A stretch of DNA of 64,000 nt from Georgenia faecalis (GCF_003710105.1 NZ_CP033325.1:2170001-2234000), one strand, 5' to 3'; positions 17,893 to 30,099 are shown, counted from the stretch's first letter. Notes: generated by a model not told the origin, from the sequence alone. A program made the numbers and translations.

Positions 17893-18957
17893 CTACACCG
17901 CCCGGCGGCCGGCGTGCGCCGTGAGGGCGGGCACCGCCGCGCCGTCGTGGGGGACGCCGTCGAGGGGGACGCCCAGCAGGGGGGTGCCGTCGGGCGGGGC
18001 CACCGGCTCCAGCCCGCCGGCACCGGCGCGCACGTGCACCGTGCGACCGGCCCCGAGGGCCCGGCCGCGAGCGCGGACGGTCATCTCCCGCCCCTGGAGG
18101 ACGCCCCACCCGTGGCCGAGACCGTGGTACTTCCCCTGGTCGGCCTGGAGGACGAGGTCGCTCCCCGGCCACGGCCGCGTGGTGAGCAGGACGGACTCGC
18201 GGCTGCGCAGGCGCGAGCCGAGCAGGCGGCGGTCCCGGTCGCTGAGGGCGCGGCAGTCCCCGACGACGAGGACGTCGAAGCCGTCGACGAGCGCCCCGAG
18301 GACCGCGGGGGCGTCAGGACCCGGCCGGGGCACCATGACGACCCGCGCGAGGTCCAGCCCCGCCTCGGCCGCGGCCTGGAGGCCGACGTCGGGCAGGGCT
18401 GCCAGGGCGCTCCACGCCTCCTGCCCGGCGGCCGCCGCGAGGGCGAGGAGCAGGGATGTCGACCCCGAGACCTGGACCACGCTCCCGCGGCGCAGGCCCC
18501 CCGCGGGGAAGAGCGGGAGCAGCGCGGCGGGGACCGGGAGGAGGCGCTCGTCCAGCGCGGGCGCCTCAGGGACCTCGGCCGGCCGGGGGGCGGGTGACGG
18601 CCGGGGGGGCACGGCCGGCGCCGGGTTCCCGGTGCGCAGGTCACCCGTGAGGTCGCCGGCGAGCGCGAGCCGCGGGGCATCACCGGCTCGGGCGCCGTGG
18701 GCCGGGGCGTCACCGGCTCGGGCGCCCGGGGCGCCCTGGGCCGGGGAGTCCGGGGTCGAGGTGCCCGGGGCCGGGACGTCCGGGGTCGGGGTGCCCTGGG
18801 TGGGTGCTTCGGAGGTGCCCTGGCCGACGGCCGTCGGGCCGTCGAGGCGGACCCGCACCCCGACCGCCGTCTCCGCCCGGCCGAGGGCGCGGCGGGCCGC
18901 GGCGAGGCGCTCCTCGCGGGTCGGCGTGACGGGGGGCCGCAGTACGGTGACGCTCAT
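17893..18957 (-). CDS. imuA': ImuA' (RecA-like SOS mutagenesis protein)
   Basis: A 354-residue protein with the reading order expected of ImuA': an N-terminal region, then a degenerate RecA-like core from about residue 140 (LLPLFPAGGLRRGSVVQVSGSTSLLLALAAAAGQ). The Walker A Gly-Lys-Thr is replaced by SGSTS, as is usual in ImuA'. DVLVVGDCRALSDRDRRLLGSRLRSRESVLLTTRPWPGSDLVL is the Walker B-like and following region. Between residues 45 and 105 lies an unusual low-complexity stretch of imperfect repeats (PTPDVPAPGTSTPDS, GARAGDAP twice). ATG 18957 has AGGAGG seven bases upstream and a perfect LexA box 37 bases upstream. It forms an operon with imuB. Confidence 0.85.
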   Translation of the reverse strand: MSVTVLRPPVTPTREERLAAARRALGRAETAVGVRVRLDGPTAVGQGTSEAPTQGTPTPDVPAPGTSTPDSPAQGAPGARAGDAPAHGARAGDAPRLALAGDLTGDLRTGNPAPAVPPRPSPAPRPAEVPEAPALDERLLPVPAALLPLFPAGGLRRGSVVQVSGSTSLLLALAAAAGQEAWSALAALPDVGLQAAAEAGLDLARVVMVPRPGPDAPAVLGALVDGFDVLVVGDCRALSDRDRRLLGSRLRSRESVLLTTRPWPGSDLVLQADQGKYHGLGHGWGVLQGREMTVRARGRALGAGRTVHVRAGAGGLEPVAPPDGTPLLGVPLDGVPHDGAAVPALTAHAGRRAV

Positions 18958-18993
18958 CCCCGCACCTCCTGCCGACCGTTCCTCGTCCGCCGT

Positions 18994-19009
18994 TCGAACG
19001 TGTGTTCGA
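18994..19009. promoter_or_regulatory. LexA (SOS) box upstream of imuA'-imuB
   Basis: TCGAACGTGTGTTCGA is a perfect match to the consensus TCGAAC-N4-GTTCGA. It lies 37 bases before the imuA' ATG on the minus strand, in the expected promoter position, and predicts induction of imuA'-imuB by DNA damage. Confidence 0.93.
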
Positions 19010-19315
19010 TGCTAGTGAACGTCGCTGACATCGGGGGTGTCAACCCGGGCACCGGGAGGCGCCGGGCGGCCCTCGGGAGGCTGCGGACCGGCCCCGCCCG
19101 GCCGGCTCCTGAGGCCGCGGCGCACCACGCGCGCGCAGCACGCGGCGCGCACGGAAATGACGTGCCGAGACGTCCGGGCGCGTGGGTACGCTCGTCCGCA
19201 CGACACCGGTCCGGGGCCCGACCCGGCCGCGATCGTCCACGCCGGCGGCCTGCAGCCCGCCCGAGCCTGACCCCCGCACCCTCTCGCCTCGTGCGCCCGC
19301 CCGACCGGAGCCACC
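19010..19315. other. Gene-free spacer between imuA' and the MFS gene
   Basis: A 306-base divergent intergenic region. It should hold the imuA' promoter at its left and the MFS promoter at its right. I see no convincing gene, RNA or -10/-35 pair in it. Confidence 0.5.
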
Positions 19316-22859
<3,544 letters not shown>

Positions 22860-22863
<4 letters not shown>

Positions 22864-23462
22864 GCGCCGCGCCCGAGCCGACGCCGGTCCCGGGCGAGCC
22901 CGGCGCGCTCGCCTTCGGCACGCTCACCTGGGTCCCGGCCCTCGGGCGTGCCGACCTCCTCGCCGACCCCGTGGCGGCGGCGCTGGGCAGGCTGGCGGAG
23001 GTGGACGCCGAGGCGGCCCAGCAAATCCTCGTCGCGGAGATCGACCCGGCGCTCGCGGACACGGCCGCGATGACCGAGGCCTACGAGCTCCCCCTCGCGG
23101 CCTCGGCGAACTGCGTCCTCGTCGCGGGCAAGCGCGCCGGCGACGAGCGCGTGGCGGCGTGCGTCGTGCGGGCGACCACCCGCGCGGACGTCAACAACGT
23201 GGTGCGGCGCCTGCTCGACGTGCGCAAGGCCTCCTTCTGGCCCATGGACCAGGCGGTGACGGCGTCGGGCATGGAGTACGGCGCCATCACCCCCGTCGGG
23301 GTGCCGACGTCGTGGCGGCTCCTGCTGGACACGCGAGTGACGAGCGGGCCGGCGATCGTCGGGAGCGGGGTGCGCCACTCCAAGCTCCTCCTGCCCGGCG
23401 AGGTGCTCGCCCGTCTCGAGGGCGCCGAGGTGGTCACCGGGCTCGGCGTCGACGTCGGCTGA
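22860..23462 (+). CDS. YbaK/EbsC-family aminoacyl-tRNA deacylase-like protein
   Basis: A 200-residue protein whose second half has the YbaK/prolyl-tRNA-editing fold: VAACVVRATTRADVNNVVRRLLDVRKASFWPMDQAV, then SGMEYGAITPVGVP and GSGVRHSKLLLPGEVLARL. The GxxYGxITPxGxP segment is a family hallmark. Members hydrolyse mischarged aminoacyl-tRNA in trans. The GTG start overlaps the preceding stop (GTGA at 22860-22863), a sign of translational coupling. I prefer this start to the longer open frame, which lies inside the PEBP gene. The amino acid cleared is unknown. Confidence 0.85.
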
Positions 23463-23504
23463 TCCGGTGGCGCGCGACGCCGGGCGCGGATACTCGTTGC
23501 GCGG

Positions 23505-24101
23505 CTACTCCGGCGTCGGCGCGGGCGCAAGGCCCAGGTACGGCCCGAGGAGCTCGGTGATCCGCTCGACCACGTCGTCGACGCCGGTGCCCTCGGTGAG
23601 CATGCGGGTGCCGGTGTGGACGAGCCCGTTGACGAGCTCCGCGGTCACCGCCGGCTCCGGCGCGCCGAGCTCGGCGAGCGCGTCCACGACGGGGTCGAGC
23701 AGCTGGTCGTGCAGCTCCCGGTTCCGGGCCGCGAAGGAGGCCGCCGGGGCCTCCTGGGCGAGCGTGCGGGCGACGGCGTGCTCGCCGTCGGCGACCAGCT
23801 CGAGATTGACCCGGACGTAGGCAAGGACCCGCTCCCCCGGCCCGGACGCCGCCGCGAGCGCGGCGTCGATGCGCCGCGACCAGCGCGGGAACATGTCCTC
23901 GACGACGGCCTCGAGGAGGTCGTCGCGGGAGCGGAAGTACTGGTAGACGCTGGGGCGGGACAGGCCGGTGCGCTCCGCGACCTCGGCGAGGCCCGGTGGC
24001 CGGCCGCCGCCCTCGACGAGGAGGTCGTGCGCGGCGTCGAGCAGCGCGCGCACGCGCGCCTCACGGTGCTCGGCGACCGTGGGCGCGTCGATCTTCGGCA
24101 C
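23505..24101 (-). CDS. TetR family transcriptional regulator
   Basis: A 198-residue repressor-type regulator. The N-terminal HTH is clear: ALLDAAHDLLVEGGGRPPGLAEVAERTGLSRPSVYQYFRSRDDLLEAVV (residues about 18-68). The C-terminal ligand domain is helical and not assignable. GTG 24101 has GGAGGAGG close upstream. The gene is convergent with the YbaK gene (42 bases between stops), so the target is not obvious; its own promoter region (24102-24246) is the most likely operator site. No transporter or enzyme is divergent from it. Confidence 0.88.
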   Translation of the reverse strand: MPKIDAPTVAEHREARVRALLDAAHDLLVEGGGRPPGLAEVAERTGLSRPSVYQYFRSRDDLLEAVVEDMFPRWSRRIDAALAAASGPGERVLAYVRVNLELVADGEHAVARTLAQEAPAASFAARNRELHDQLLDPVVDALAELGAPEPAVTAELVNGLVHTGTRMLTEGTGVDDVVERITELLGPYLGLAPAPTPE

Positions 24102-24246
24102 GGTTCCTCCTCCACGATCGGGCTGGGCCCGAGGGTACGCCGGGCAGCGGGCCGGACCGGGAGCCGGCCGCGGGGGCTTAGGGCGCGCGGGCGGCCGCGG
24201 GGCACGCCGTACTCGGACGGCGGGCGCTCAGGAGCCCTCGGGCGCC

Positions 24247-24702
24247 TTACGCGCTGGCCGGGCCGCCGAGCTCGCCGCGCTGGTGCTCCTCGGCGTCCTC
24301 CATCGTGGCGGTGAGGATCTCGCCGAAGAGCTCGTCGATGCGCTTCTGGATCCGGGCCGCGTCGCGCTGCTGCTGCTTGCCGGAGTGGATGCCGATGAGG
24401 CCGATCGCGGACTCCACGCGGTCCGCCTGGAGCAGCCAGCGCTGGGCGCGTGCCGCCTCCTGCGGGGTGTCCGCACGGGAGAGGAGGTGCTGGGCCTGCG
24501 AGCGCAGGACGCCGACGCTCCGGCGCAGGTTCTCCGGCCGCGACCGCGCCGCGCGGGCCTTGGTGAACCGGTCGACGAGGTCCTGCGCGGTACGCGCGAG
24601 CTCCGGGTTCTTCTTGATGACCTCGACGGCCTTCTTGACCGCCGGGTAGGCGACGGGGCCGAGGCGCGCGGCCGTCTTGAGCAGGGTGCCGATCGAGGGC
24701 AT
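24247..24702 (-). CDS. Conserved actinobacterial protein of unknown function
   Basis: A 151-residue, very basic, helical protein. It begins MPSIGTLLKTAARLGPVAYPAVKKAVEVIKKNPELA and goes on with long helices rich in Arg, Gln and Ala (AQHLLSRADTPQEAARAQRWLLQADRVESAIGLIG) and an acidic end. I know similar short proteins in Micrococcales next to RNA methyltransferase genes but cannot name a function. ATG 24702 has GGAG upstream; a longer frame begins upstream but overlaps the trmL promoter. The gene is divergent from trmL with 97 bases between starts. A possible membrane-proximal or nucleoid role would be guesswork. Confidence 0.65.
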   Translation of the reverse strand: MPSIGTLLKTAARLGPVAYPAVKKAVEVIKKNPELARTAQDLVDRFTKARAARSRPENLRRSVGVLRSQAQHLLSRADTPQEAARAQRWLLQADRVESAIGLIGIHSGKQQQRDAARIQKRIDELFGEILTATMEDAEEHQRGELGGPASA

Positions 24703-24799
24703 GGGGGCTCCGAGCGTGGGCGACAGGGTCTTCGTGGAGGATATGCGGGCCCGGCGGTCGCCGCGCGACGGTCGAGCGCACCCCGCGGGCAGTGACACG

Positions 24800-25273
24800 A
24801 TGTCCGGCGTGTTCCACGTCGTCTTCTACTCCCCGCGGATCCCGCCCAACACCGGCAACGCCATCCGGATGACCGCCTGCACCGGTGCGACGCTCCACCT
24901 CGTCGAGCCGCTCGGCTTCGAGCTCACCGATGCGCACCTGCGCCGCGCCGGCCTCGACTACCACGACCTCGCGCACGTCGTCGTCCACGCCGACCTCGAC
25001 GCCGCCCTGGCCGCGGTCGCCCCCGGCCGGGTCTACGCCTTCACCGCGCAGTCGGACCGGTCGTTCGCCGACGTGGCGTACGACGCCGGTGACGCGCTCC
25101 TCTTCGGCCCGGAGCCCACCGGCCTCCCGGCCGAGGTGCTCGCCGACCCGCGGGTCCACGACCGGCTGCGGATCCCCATGATCGACGGCGTCCGGTCGAT
25201 GAACCTGTCGAACTCCGCGGCCGTCGCGGTCTACGAGGCGTGGCGCCAGCACGGGTACGCCGGCGGGCGGTAG
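24800..25273 (+). CDS. trmL: tRNA (cytidine(34)-2'-O)-methyltransferase
   Basis: A 157-residue SPOUT methyltransferase of the minimal TrmL type, which 2'-O-methylates the wobble base of tRNA-Leu (CmAA/cmnm5UmAA) using AdoMet. All three SPOUT motifs are visible: RIPPNTGNAIRMTACTG near the start, DALLFGPEPTGLPAEVL in the middle and RIPMIDGVRSMNLSNSAAVAVYEAWRQ at the end, which forms the trefoil knot. Length agrees with the family. Start ATG 24800, in a divergent region with the unknown gene on the other strand. The 40-bp tandem repeat array begins about 15 bases after its stop. Confidence 0.93.
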   Translation: MSGVFHVVFYSPRIPPNTGNAIRMTACTGATLHLVEPLGFELTDAHLRRAGLDYHDLAHVVVHADLDAALAAVAPGRVYAFTAQSDRSFADVAYDAGDALLFGPEPTGLPAEVLADPRVHDRLRIPMIDGVRSMNLSNSAAVAVYEAWRQHGYAGGR

Positions 25274-25288
25274 CGGCCCGACGCCGGT

Positions 25289-25447
25289 CCTCCGGTGGGA
25301 ACGCCTCGGCAACAGCCGTGGCTGATGCGTTCCCGCGGGAACGTCTTGGCGACACCCGTGCCCGATGCGTTCCCGCGGGAACGTCTCGGCGACACCCGTT
25401 CCCGATGCGTTCCCGCGGGAGCGCCTCGGCGGCACCCGTCGCACCAC
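25289..25447. repeat. 40-bp tandem repeats with a 14-bp palindrome
   Basis: Two near-perfect 40-bp units at 25329-25368 and 25369-25408, flanked by decayed copies at 25289-25328 and 25409-25447. Each good unit begins with the perfect palindrome GTTCCCGCGGGAAC, followed by GTCTYGGCGACACCCGTKCC and CGATGC. The array fills the space between trmL and the convergent spoU gene. There is no start codon with a ribosome site. From 25448 to 25530 nothing else is seen. Confidence 0.85.
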
Positions 25448-25530
25448 CGGTGCTGCTCGATGCCCTGACTGGCGCGAGGTTCTGCGGCGATGCGCGGTCC
25501 GGCGGCGTGGGCGCGAGGCGGACTCGGCCC

Positions 25531-26370
25531 CTAGCGCGTGGCGTAGAAGACCACGGCCGACGCCGCGGCGACGTTGAGGGAGTCGACGCCGCCGGCCATG
25601 GGGATGCGCACGACCGCGTCGGCCGCCGCAATCGTCGACGCGGCCAGCCCGTGTCCCTCGGTGCCGAGCACGAACGCGGTGCGCTCATGACCCTGCGCGA
25701 CGAACTCGTCGAGCGTCACCGAGTCGTCCGACAGCGCCAGCGCCGCGACGGTGAACCCCAGCCCACGGAGGTCCTCGATCCCGGCCGGCCATCGCGTCAG
25801 CCGGGTCCACGGCACCTGGAACACCGTCCCCATGCTCACCCGGACCGAGCGCCGGTAGAGCGGGTCCGCGCAGCTCGGCGTGACGAGGACGGCGTCCACG
25901 CCCAGAGCCGCCGCGCTGCGGAACATCGCCCCGACGTTGGTGTGGTCGACGATGTCCTCGAGGATCGCCACCCGCCGCGCGCCCGCGCCGTCGCGCGCCC
26001 CGGCGAGGACCTCCTCCACCGGGCGCATCGCCGGGCGGTGCATGGCCGCCAGCGCCCCGCGGTGGAGGTGGAAGCCGGTGATCTCCCGCAGCACGTCCTC
26101 CTCGGCGACGAACACGGGGACGTCGGCCCCGCCGTCGGGCGCGCCGCAGGCCTCGGCGATGACGTCCGCCATGGACTCGACCCAGCGGGGCGCCATGAGG
26201 AAGGACCGGGGCCGGTGCCCGGCCGCCACGGCCCGGCGGATGACGTTGGAGCTCTCCGCCATGTAGAGCCCACGCTCGGTCTCGAGCTTGCGGCGCAGCG
26301 CGACGTCGGTGAGGCGCAGGTAGTCGGCGAGGCGGTCGTCGTCGGGGGTGGAGACGTGGATCAGGGGCAC
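25531..26370 (-). CDS. TrmH-family RNA 2'-O-methyltransferase (SpoU)
   Basis: A 279-residue SPOUT methyltransferase. The N-terminal substrate-binding part (DYLRLTDVALRRKLETERGLYMAESSNVIRRAVAAGHRPRSFLM) is followed by the catalytic knot: EDIVDHTNVGAMFRSAAALGVDAVLV with the conserved N..GA..R, then FVLGTEGHGL and VRIPMAGGVDSLNVAAASAVVFYA. These are SpoU motifs 1-3. It 2'-O-methylates rRNA or tRNA; the exact site is unknown. The GTG at 26370 has GGGAG some 11 bases upstream. It is convergent with trmL across the repeat array. Confidence 0.9.
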   Translation of the reverse strand: MPLIHVSTPDDDRLADYLRLTDVALRRKLETERGLYMAESSNVIRRAVAAGHRPRSFLMAPRWVESMADVIAEACGAPDGGADVPVFVAEEDVLREITGFHLHRGALAAMHRPAMRPVEEVLAGARDGAGARRVAILEDIVDHTNVGAMFRSAAALGVDAVLVTPSCADPLYRRSVRVSMGTVFQVPWTRLTRWPAGIEDLRGLGFTVAALALSDDSVTLDEFVAQGHERTAFVLGTEGHGLAASTIAAADAVVRIPMAGGVDSLNVAAASAVVFYATR

Positions 26371-26422
26371 GACCGATATTCTCCCGCGCTCCCCCGAGCC
26401 GCGGCGCCAGGGGCGCGCGGCC

Positions 26423-28354
26423 CTACGCCTCGACGGCGGGGGCGGCGAACTGGCTCTGGTACAGCCGCGCGTACGCGCCCCCGGCGGCGAGCAGCCCCTC
26501 GTGGTCGCCCTGCTCGACGATCGCCCCGTGCTCCATGACGAGGATGACGTCAGCGTCGCGGATGGTGCTCAGTCGGTGGGCGATGACGAACGACGTCCGG
26601 CCGCGGCGCAGCTCGCCCATGGCGTGCTGGACGAGCATCTCGGTGCGGGTGTCCACCGAGCTCGTCGCCTCGTCGAGGATGAGGATCTGCGGGTCGGAGA
26701 GGAATGCCCGGGCGATGGTGATGAGCTGCTTCTCCCCCGCCGAGACGCCGCCGCCCTCGTCGTCGATGACGGTGTCGTACCCGTCGGGCAGGCTGCGCAC
26801 GAACCGGTCGACGCTCGTCGCCCGCGCGGCGGCCTCGACGTCCTCCTGGGTGGCGCCCACGCGCCCGAAGGCGATGTTCTCGGCAATCGTCCCCCGGAAC
26901 AGCCACGTGTCCTGCAGGACCATGCCGATGGCGTCGCGCAGGTCGTGCCGGGTCATCGTCCGGATGTCGACGCCGTCGAGGAGGATCCGCCCGCCGTCGA
27001 TCTCGTAGAACCGCATGACGAGGTTGACGAGCGTCGTCTTGCCGGCCCCGGTGGGGCCGACGACGGCGACGGTCTGCCCGGGCTCGACGACGAGGTCGAG
27101 GCCGGTGATGAGGGGCGTGCCAGGGTCGTACCGGAAGCTCACGCCCTCGAAGACCACCTGGCCGCGGACGCCGTCGGGCCGCGCGCCGGGGACGGGGTCG
27201 GGCTCGACCTCGGGCGCGTCCATCACCTGGAAGACGCGCTCGGCGGACGCGATGCCGGACTGGACGAGGTTCGCCATGGACGCGATCTGGGCGAGGGGCT
27301 GGGTGAACTGGCGCGAGTACTGGATGAAGGCCTGGACCTCGCCGAGGCTGAGCGTGCCCGACGCCACCCGCAGCCCGCCGACGACGGCGACGAGGACGTA
27401 GTTGAGGTTGGACACGAACGCCATCGACGGCTGGATGGTCCCGGAGATGAACTGGGCGCGGAAGCTCGCCTCGTACAGCCGGCCGTTCTCCTCGTCGAAC
27501 CGCCGGCCGAAGTCGTCCTGCGCGTTGAACGCGGTGACGAGGTCGTGCCCGGTGAACGCCTCCTCGACGTGCCCGCCGAGGTCCCCGGTGGACTTCCACT
27601 GGGCGATGAAGCTCGGCTGGGCCTTGCCGGCGATGCGCACGGTGAGCAGCGCGGCGACGGGCACGGTGACGAGGGCGATGAGCGCCAGCTGCCAGGACAG
27701 CCAGAACATCATCGCGAGCACGCCGACGACGGTGAGCAGCGAGGTGATGAGCTGGGACAGCGTCTGCTGGAGCGTCTGGGTGACGTTGTCGATGTCGTTG
27801 GTCACCCGGGAGAGCAGGTCGCCGCGGGCCTCGCCGTCGAGGTAGGACAGCGGCAGGCGGTCGATCTTCTCCTGCACGTCGCCGCGCATGGTGTAGCCGG
27901 TGCGCTGGACGACGCCGGCGAGGAGGTAGCCCTGGATCCACAGGAAGACCGCGGAGGCGGCGTACAGGCCGAGCGCGAGCAGGACGGTGGTCCCGAGCGC
28001 CCCGAAGTCGATCCCCTCCCCGGGCACGACCGTCATCCCGCCCAGCAGGTCCGCGAACCGGTCCTCGCCGGCGGCCCGGGCCGTGGCGATGGCCTGCTCC
28101 TGGGTCACGCCGGCGGGCAGCTGCTGGCCGATGACGCCCGCGAAGACGATGTTGGTGGCGTCGCCGAGCACCTTGGGACCCAGGACCGCGAGCGCGACCG
28201 ACGCCGCCCCGAGGACGACGACGGCGACGAGCCGCACCCGCTCGGGCCGCAGGGCGCCCAGGAGCCGCCGCAGGGAGGCGCGGAAGTCCAGCGGCTTGGC
28301 CCCCGGCGCGCCACCGGCGCCCCGCATGGCCGGCCCCGGGCCGTGGCCGCTCAT
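26423..28354 (-). CDS. ABC exporter half, ATP-binding/permease (canonical site subunit)
   Basis: A 643-residue half-transporter with a six-helix exporter domain, then an ATPase domain. An extended loop after the first helix (GVIGQQLPAGVTQEQAIATARAAGEDRFADLLGGM) precedes the second helix, as in TM288/LmrD/YheH-type subunits. ATPase motifs: Walker A GPTGAGKTTLVNLVM, signature VSAGEKQLITIARAFL (SAGE instead of SGGQ) and Walker B ILILDEATSSVD with the catalytic Glu. ATG 28354 overlaps the stop of the partner gene (ATGA), so the two subunits are made together. The heterodimer probably exports lipophilic compounds or lipids. The direction is toward the spoU gene, 52 bases away. Confidence 0.9.
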   Translation of the reverse strand: MSGHGPGPAMRGAGGAPGAKPLDFRASLRRLLGALRPERVRLVAVVVLGAASVALAVLGPKVLGDATNIVFAGVIGQQLPAGVTQEQAIATARAAGEDRFADLLGGMTVVPGEGIDFGALGTTVLLALGLYAASAVFLWIQGYLLAGVVQRTGYTMRGDVQEKIDRLPLSYLDGEARGDLLSRVTNDIDNVTQTLQQTLSQLITSLLTVVGVLAMMFWLSWQLALIALVTVPVAALLTVRIAGKAQPSFIAQWKSTGDLGGHVEEAFTGHDLVTAFNAQDDFGRRFDEENGRLYEASFRAQFISGTIQPSMAFVSNLNYVLVAVVGGLRVASGTLSLGEVQAFIQYSRQFTQPLAQIASMANLVQSGIASAERVFQVMDAPEVEPDPVPGARPDGVRGQVVFEGVSFRYDPGTPLITGLDLVVEPGQTVAVVGPTGAGKTTLVNLVMRFYEIDGGRILLDGVDIRTMTRHDLRDAIGMVLQDTWLFRGTIAENIAFGRVGATQEDVEAAARATSVDRFVRSLPDGYDTVIDDEGGGVSAGEKQLITIARAFLSDPQILILDEATSSVDTRTEMLVQHAMGELRRGRTSFVIAHRLSTIRDADVILVMEHGAIVEQGDHEGLLAAGGAYARLYQSQFAAPAVEA

Positions 28355-30099
28355 GCCGCTTCCTGCGCGCTCAGCTGGGACAGGACGATCTCGGAGTACG
28401 TCTCGCAGGTCTCCATGAGCTCGGTGTGGGTCCCCACCCCGACGATGCGGCCGTTGTCGAGGACGACGATCTGGTGCGCGTCCCGGATGGTCGCCACCCG
28501 CTGGGCGACGATGAGCACGGCCGCCCCGGCCGTCGCCTGGGGCAGCGCGGCCCGCAGGGCGGCGTCCGTGGCGTAGTCGAGGGCGGAGAACGCGTCGTCG
28601 AAGAGGTAGACGTCGCCCTGGCGCACGAGCGCACGGGCGATGGCGAGCCGCTGCCGCTGACCGCCCGAGAAGTTCGACCCGCCCTGCTCCACCGGGGCGT
28701 CCAGGCCCTGCGGCAGCGCCTCGACGAAGTCGCGGGCCTGGGCCACCTCGAGGGCCTGCCACAGCTCGGCGTCGGTGGCGTCCGGGCGCCCCAGGCGCAA
28801 CGCCGAGCGGACGGTCCCGGAGAAGAGGTACGCCTTCTGCGGGACGAGGCACACCCGCGAGCGCAGCGCGGCGGGGTCGAGGTCGCGAACGTCCACGCCG
28901 CCGATCCGCACGGCGCCGGAGGTGACGTCGGTGAGCCGCGGGATGAGGTTGACCAGCGTCGTCTTGCCGGAGCCGGTCGCCCCGATGACCGCCGTCGTGC
29001 GCCCGGGCTCGATCCGCAGGCTGACCTCGCACAGGACCGGCTCGTCGGCGCCCGCGTAGCCGAAGCTGGCGCCGTCGAGCTCGATCGGCAGGCCGCGGCG
29101 GCCGGCGGGCGGCGCGGGCAGGGGCACCGGCTCGTCGGGGGCGGCGATCTGCGGGCGGACGGCGAGGACGGCGTCGATGCGCTCGGCGGAGACCTCGGCG
29201 CGCGGGACGAGCATGAACATCATCACCGCCATGAGGACGGACATGAGGATCTGCATGAGGTAGTTGAGGAAGGCGACGAGCGAGCCGACCTCCATCTGCC
29301 CGGCGTCGATCCGGCCCGCGCCGAACCAGATGACGGCGACCGAGGAGGCGTTGATGATGAGCTGGACCGCGGGGAACAGCAGCGCCATGAGCCGCCCGAC
29401 GGCGATGGCCGTGCGCATGAGGTCCGCGTTGGCGCCCGCGAACCGTTCCCGCTCGGACGCCTGGCGGTTGAAGGAGCGGATCACCCGCACGCCGCTGAGC
29501 TGCTCACGCAGCACGAGGTTGATGGCGTCGACCCGCTTCTGAATCTGCCGGAACAGCGGCCGCATCCGCACGATGGCGAACCCGAGGACGATCGCCAGGA
29601 GCGGGATGGCGACGAGGAGCAGCCCGGACAGGGCGACGTCCTGGCGCAGGGCCATGATGACGCCGCCGACCATCATGATCGGCGCCATCACCATGATGGT
29701 GAAGGTGAGCAGGGTGACCATCTGGACCTGCTGCACGTCGTTGGTCGACCGGGTGATGAGCGACGGCGCCCCGAACCCGCCCATCTCCGCCAGGGAGAAG
29801 CGCTGGACCCGGTCGAAGACGCTCGCCCGCAGGTCCCGGCCGATGGCCATGGCGGTGCGCGCGCCCAGGTAGACGGCCGCGATCGACGTGGCGACCTGGA
29901 CGGCGGTGATGGCGAGCATGACGCCGCCGGTGCGCACGATGTACCCGGTGTCCCCGGCGACGACGCCCTCGTCGATGATGTCGGCGTTGAGGCTGGGGAG
30001 CAGCAGCGCCGCGATCGTGGCGACGACCTGGAGGACCACGACGCCGACGACGTCGCGGCGGTAGTGCCGCAGGTGACGACGGAGCAGACGCAGGAGCAT
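28351..30099 (-). CDS. ABC exporter half, ATP-binding/permease (degenerate site subunit)
   Basis: A 582-residue partner of the preceding entry. Six membrane helices (starting VGVVVLQVVATIAALLLPSLNADIIDEGVV) are followed by an ATPase with Walker A GATGSGKTTLVNLIPR, canonical signature NFSGGQRQRLAIARAL and Walker B DVYLFDDAFSALD. The residue after the Walker B Asp is Asp rather than the catalytic Glu, which marks this as the degenerate subunit of a TM287/288-type heterodimer. ATG 30099 has AGAAGG upstream. It is the first gene of the two-gene operon. The 137 bases upstream are free of genes and carry its promoter. Confidence 0.9.
   Translation of the reverse strand: MLLRLLRRHLRHYRRDVVGVVVLQVVATIAALLLPSLNADIIDEGVVAGDTGYIVRTGGVMLAITAVQVATSIAAVYLGARTAMAIGRDLRASVFDRVQRFSLAEMGGFGAPSLITRSTNDVQQVQMVTLLTFTIMVMAPIMMVGGVIMALRQDVALSGLLLVAIPLLAIVLGFAIVRMRPLFRQIQKRVDAINLVLREQLSGVRVIRSFNRQASERERFAGANADLMRTAIAVGRLMALLFPAVQLIINASSVAVIWFGAGRIDAGQMEVGSLVAFLNYLMQILMSVLMAVMMFMLVPRAEVSAERIDAVLAVRPQIAAPDEPVPLPAPPAGRRGLPIELDGASFGYAGADEPVLCEVSLRIEPGRTTAVIGATGSGKTTLVNLIPRLTDVTSGAVRIGGVDVRDLDPAALRSRVCLVPQKAYLFSGTVRSALRLGRPDATDAELWQALEVAQARDFVEALPQGLDAPVEQGGSNFSGGQRQRLAIARALVRQGDVYLFDDAFSALDYATDAALRAALPQATAGAAVLIVAQRVATIRDAHQIVVLDNGRIVGVGTHTELMETCETYSEIVLSQLSAQEAA

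Noticed and set aside
25289-25447. CRISPR array
   Set aside because: The parts between the palindromes are also repeated, so there are no unique spacers, and there are no cas genes.
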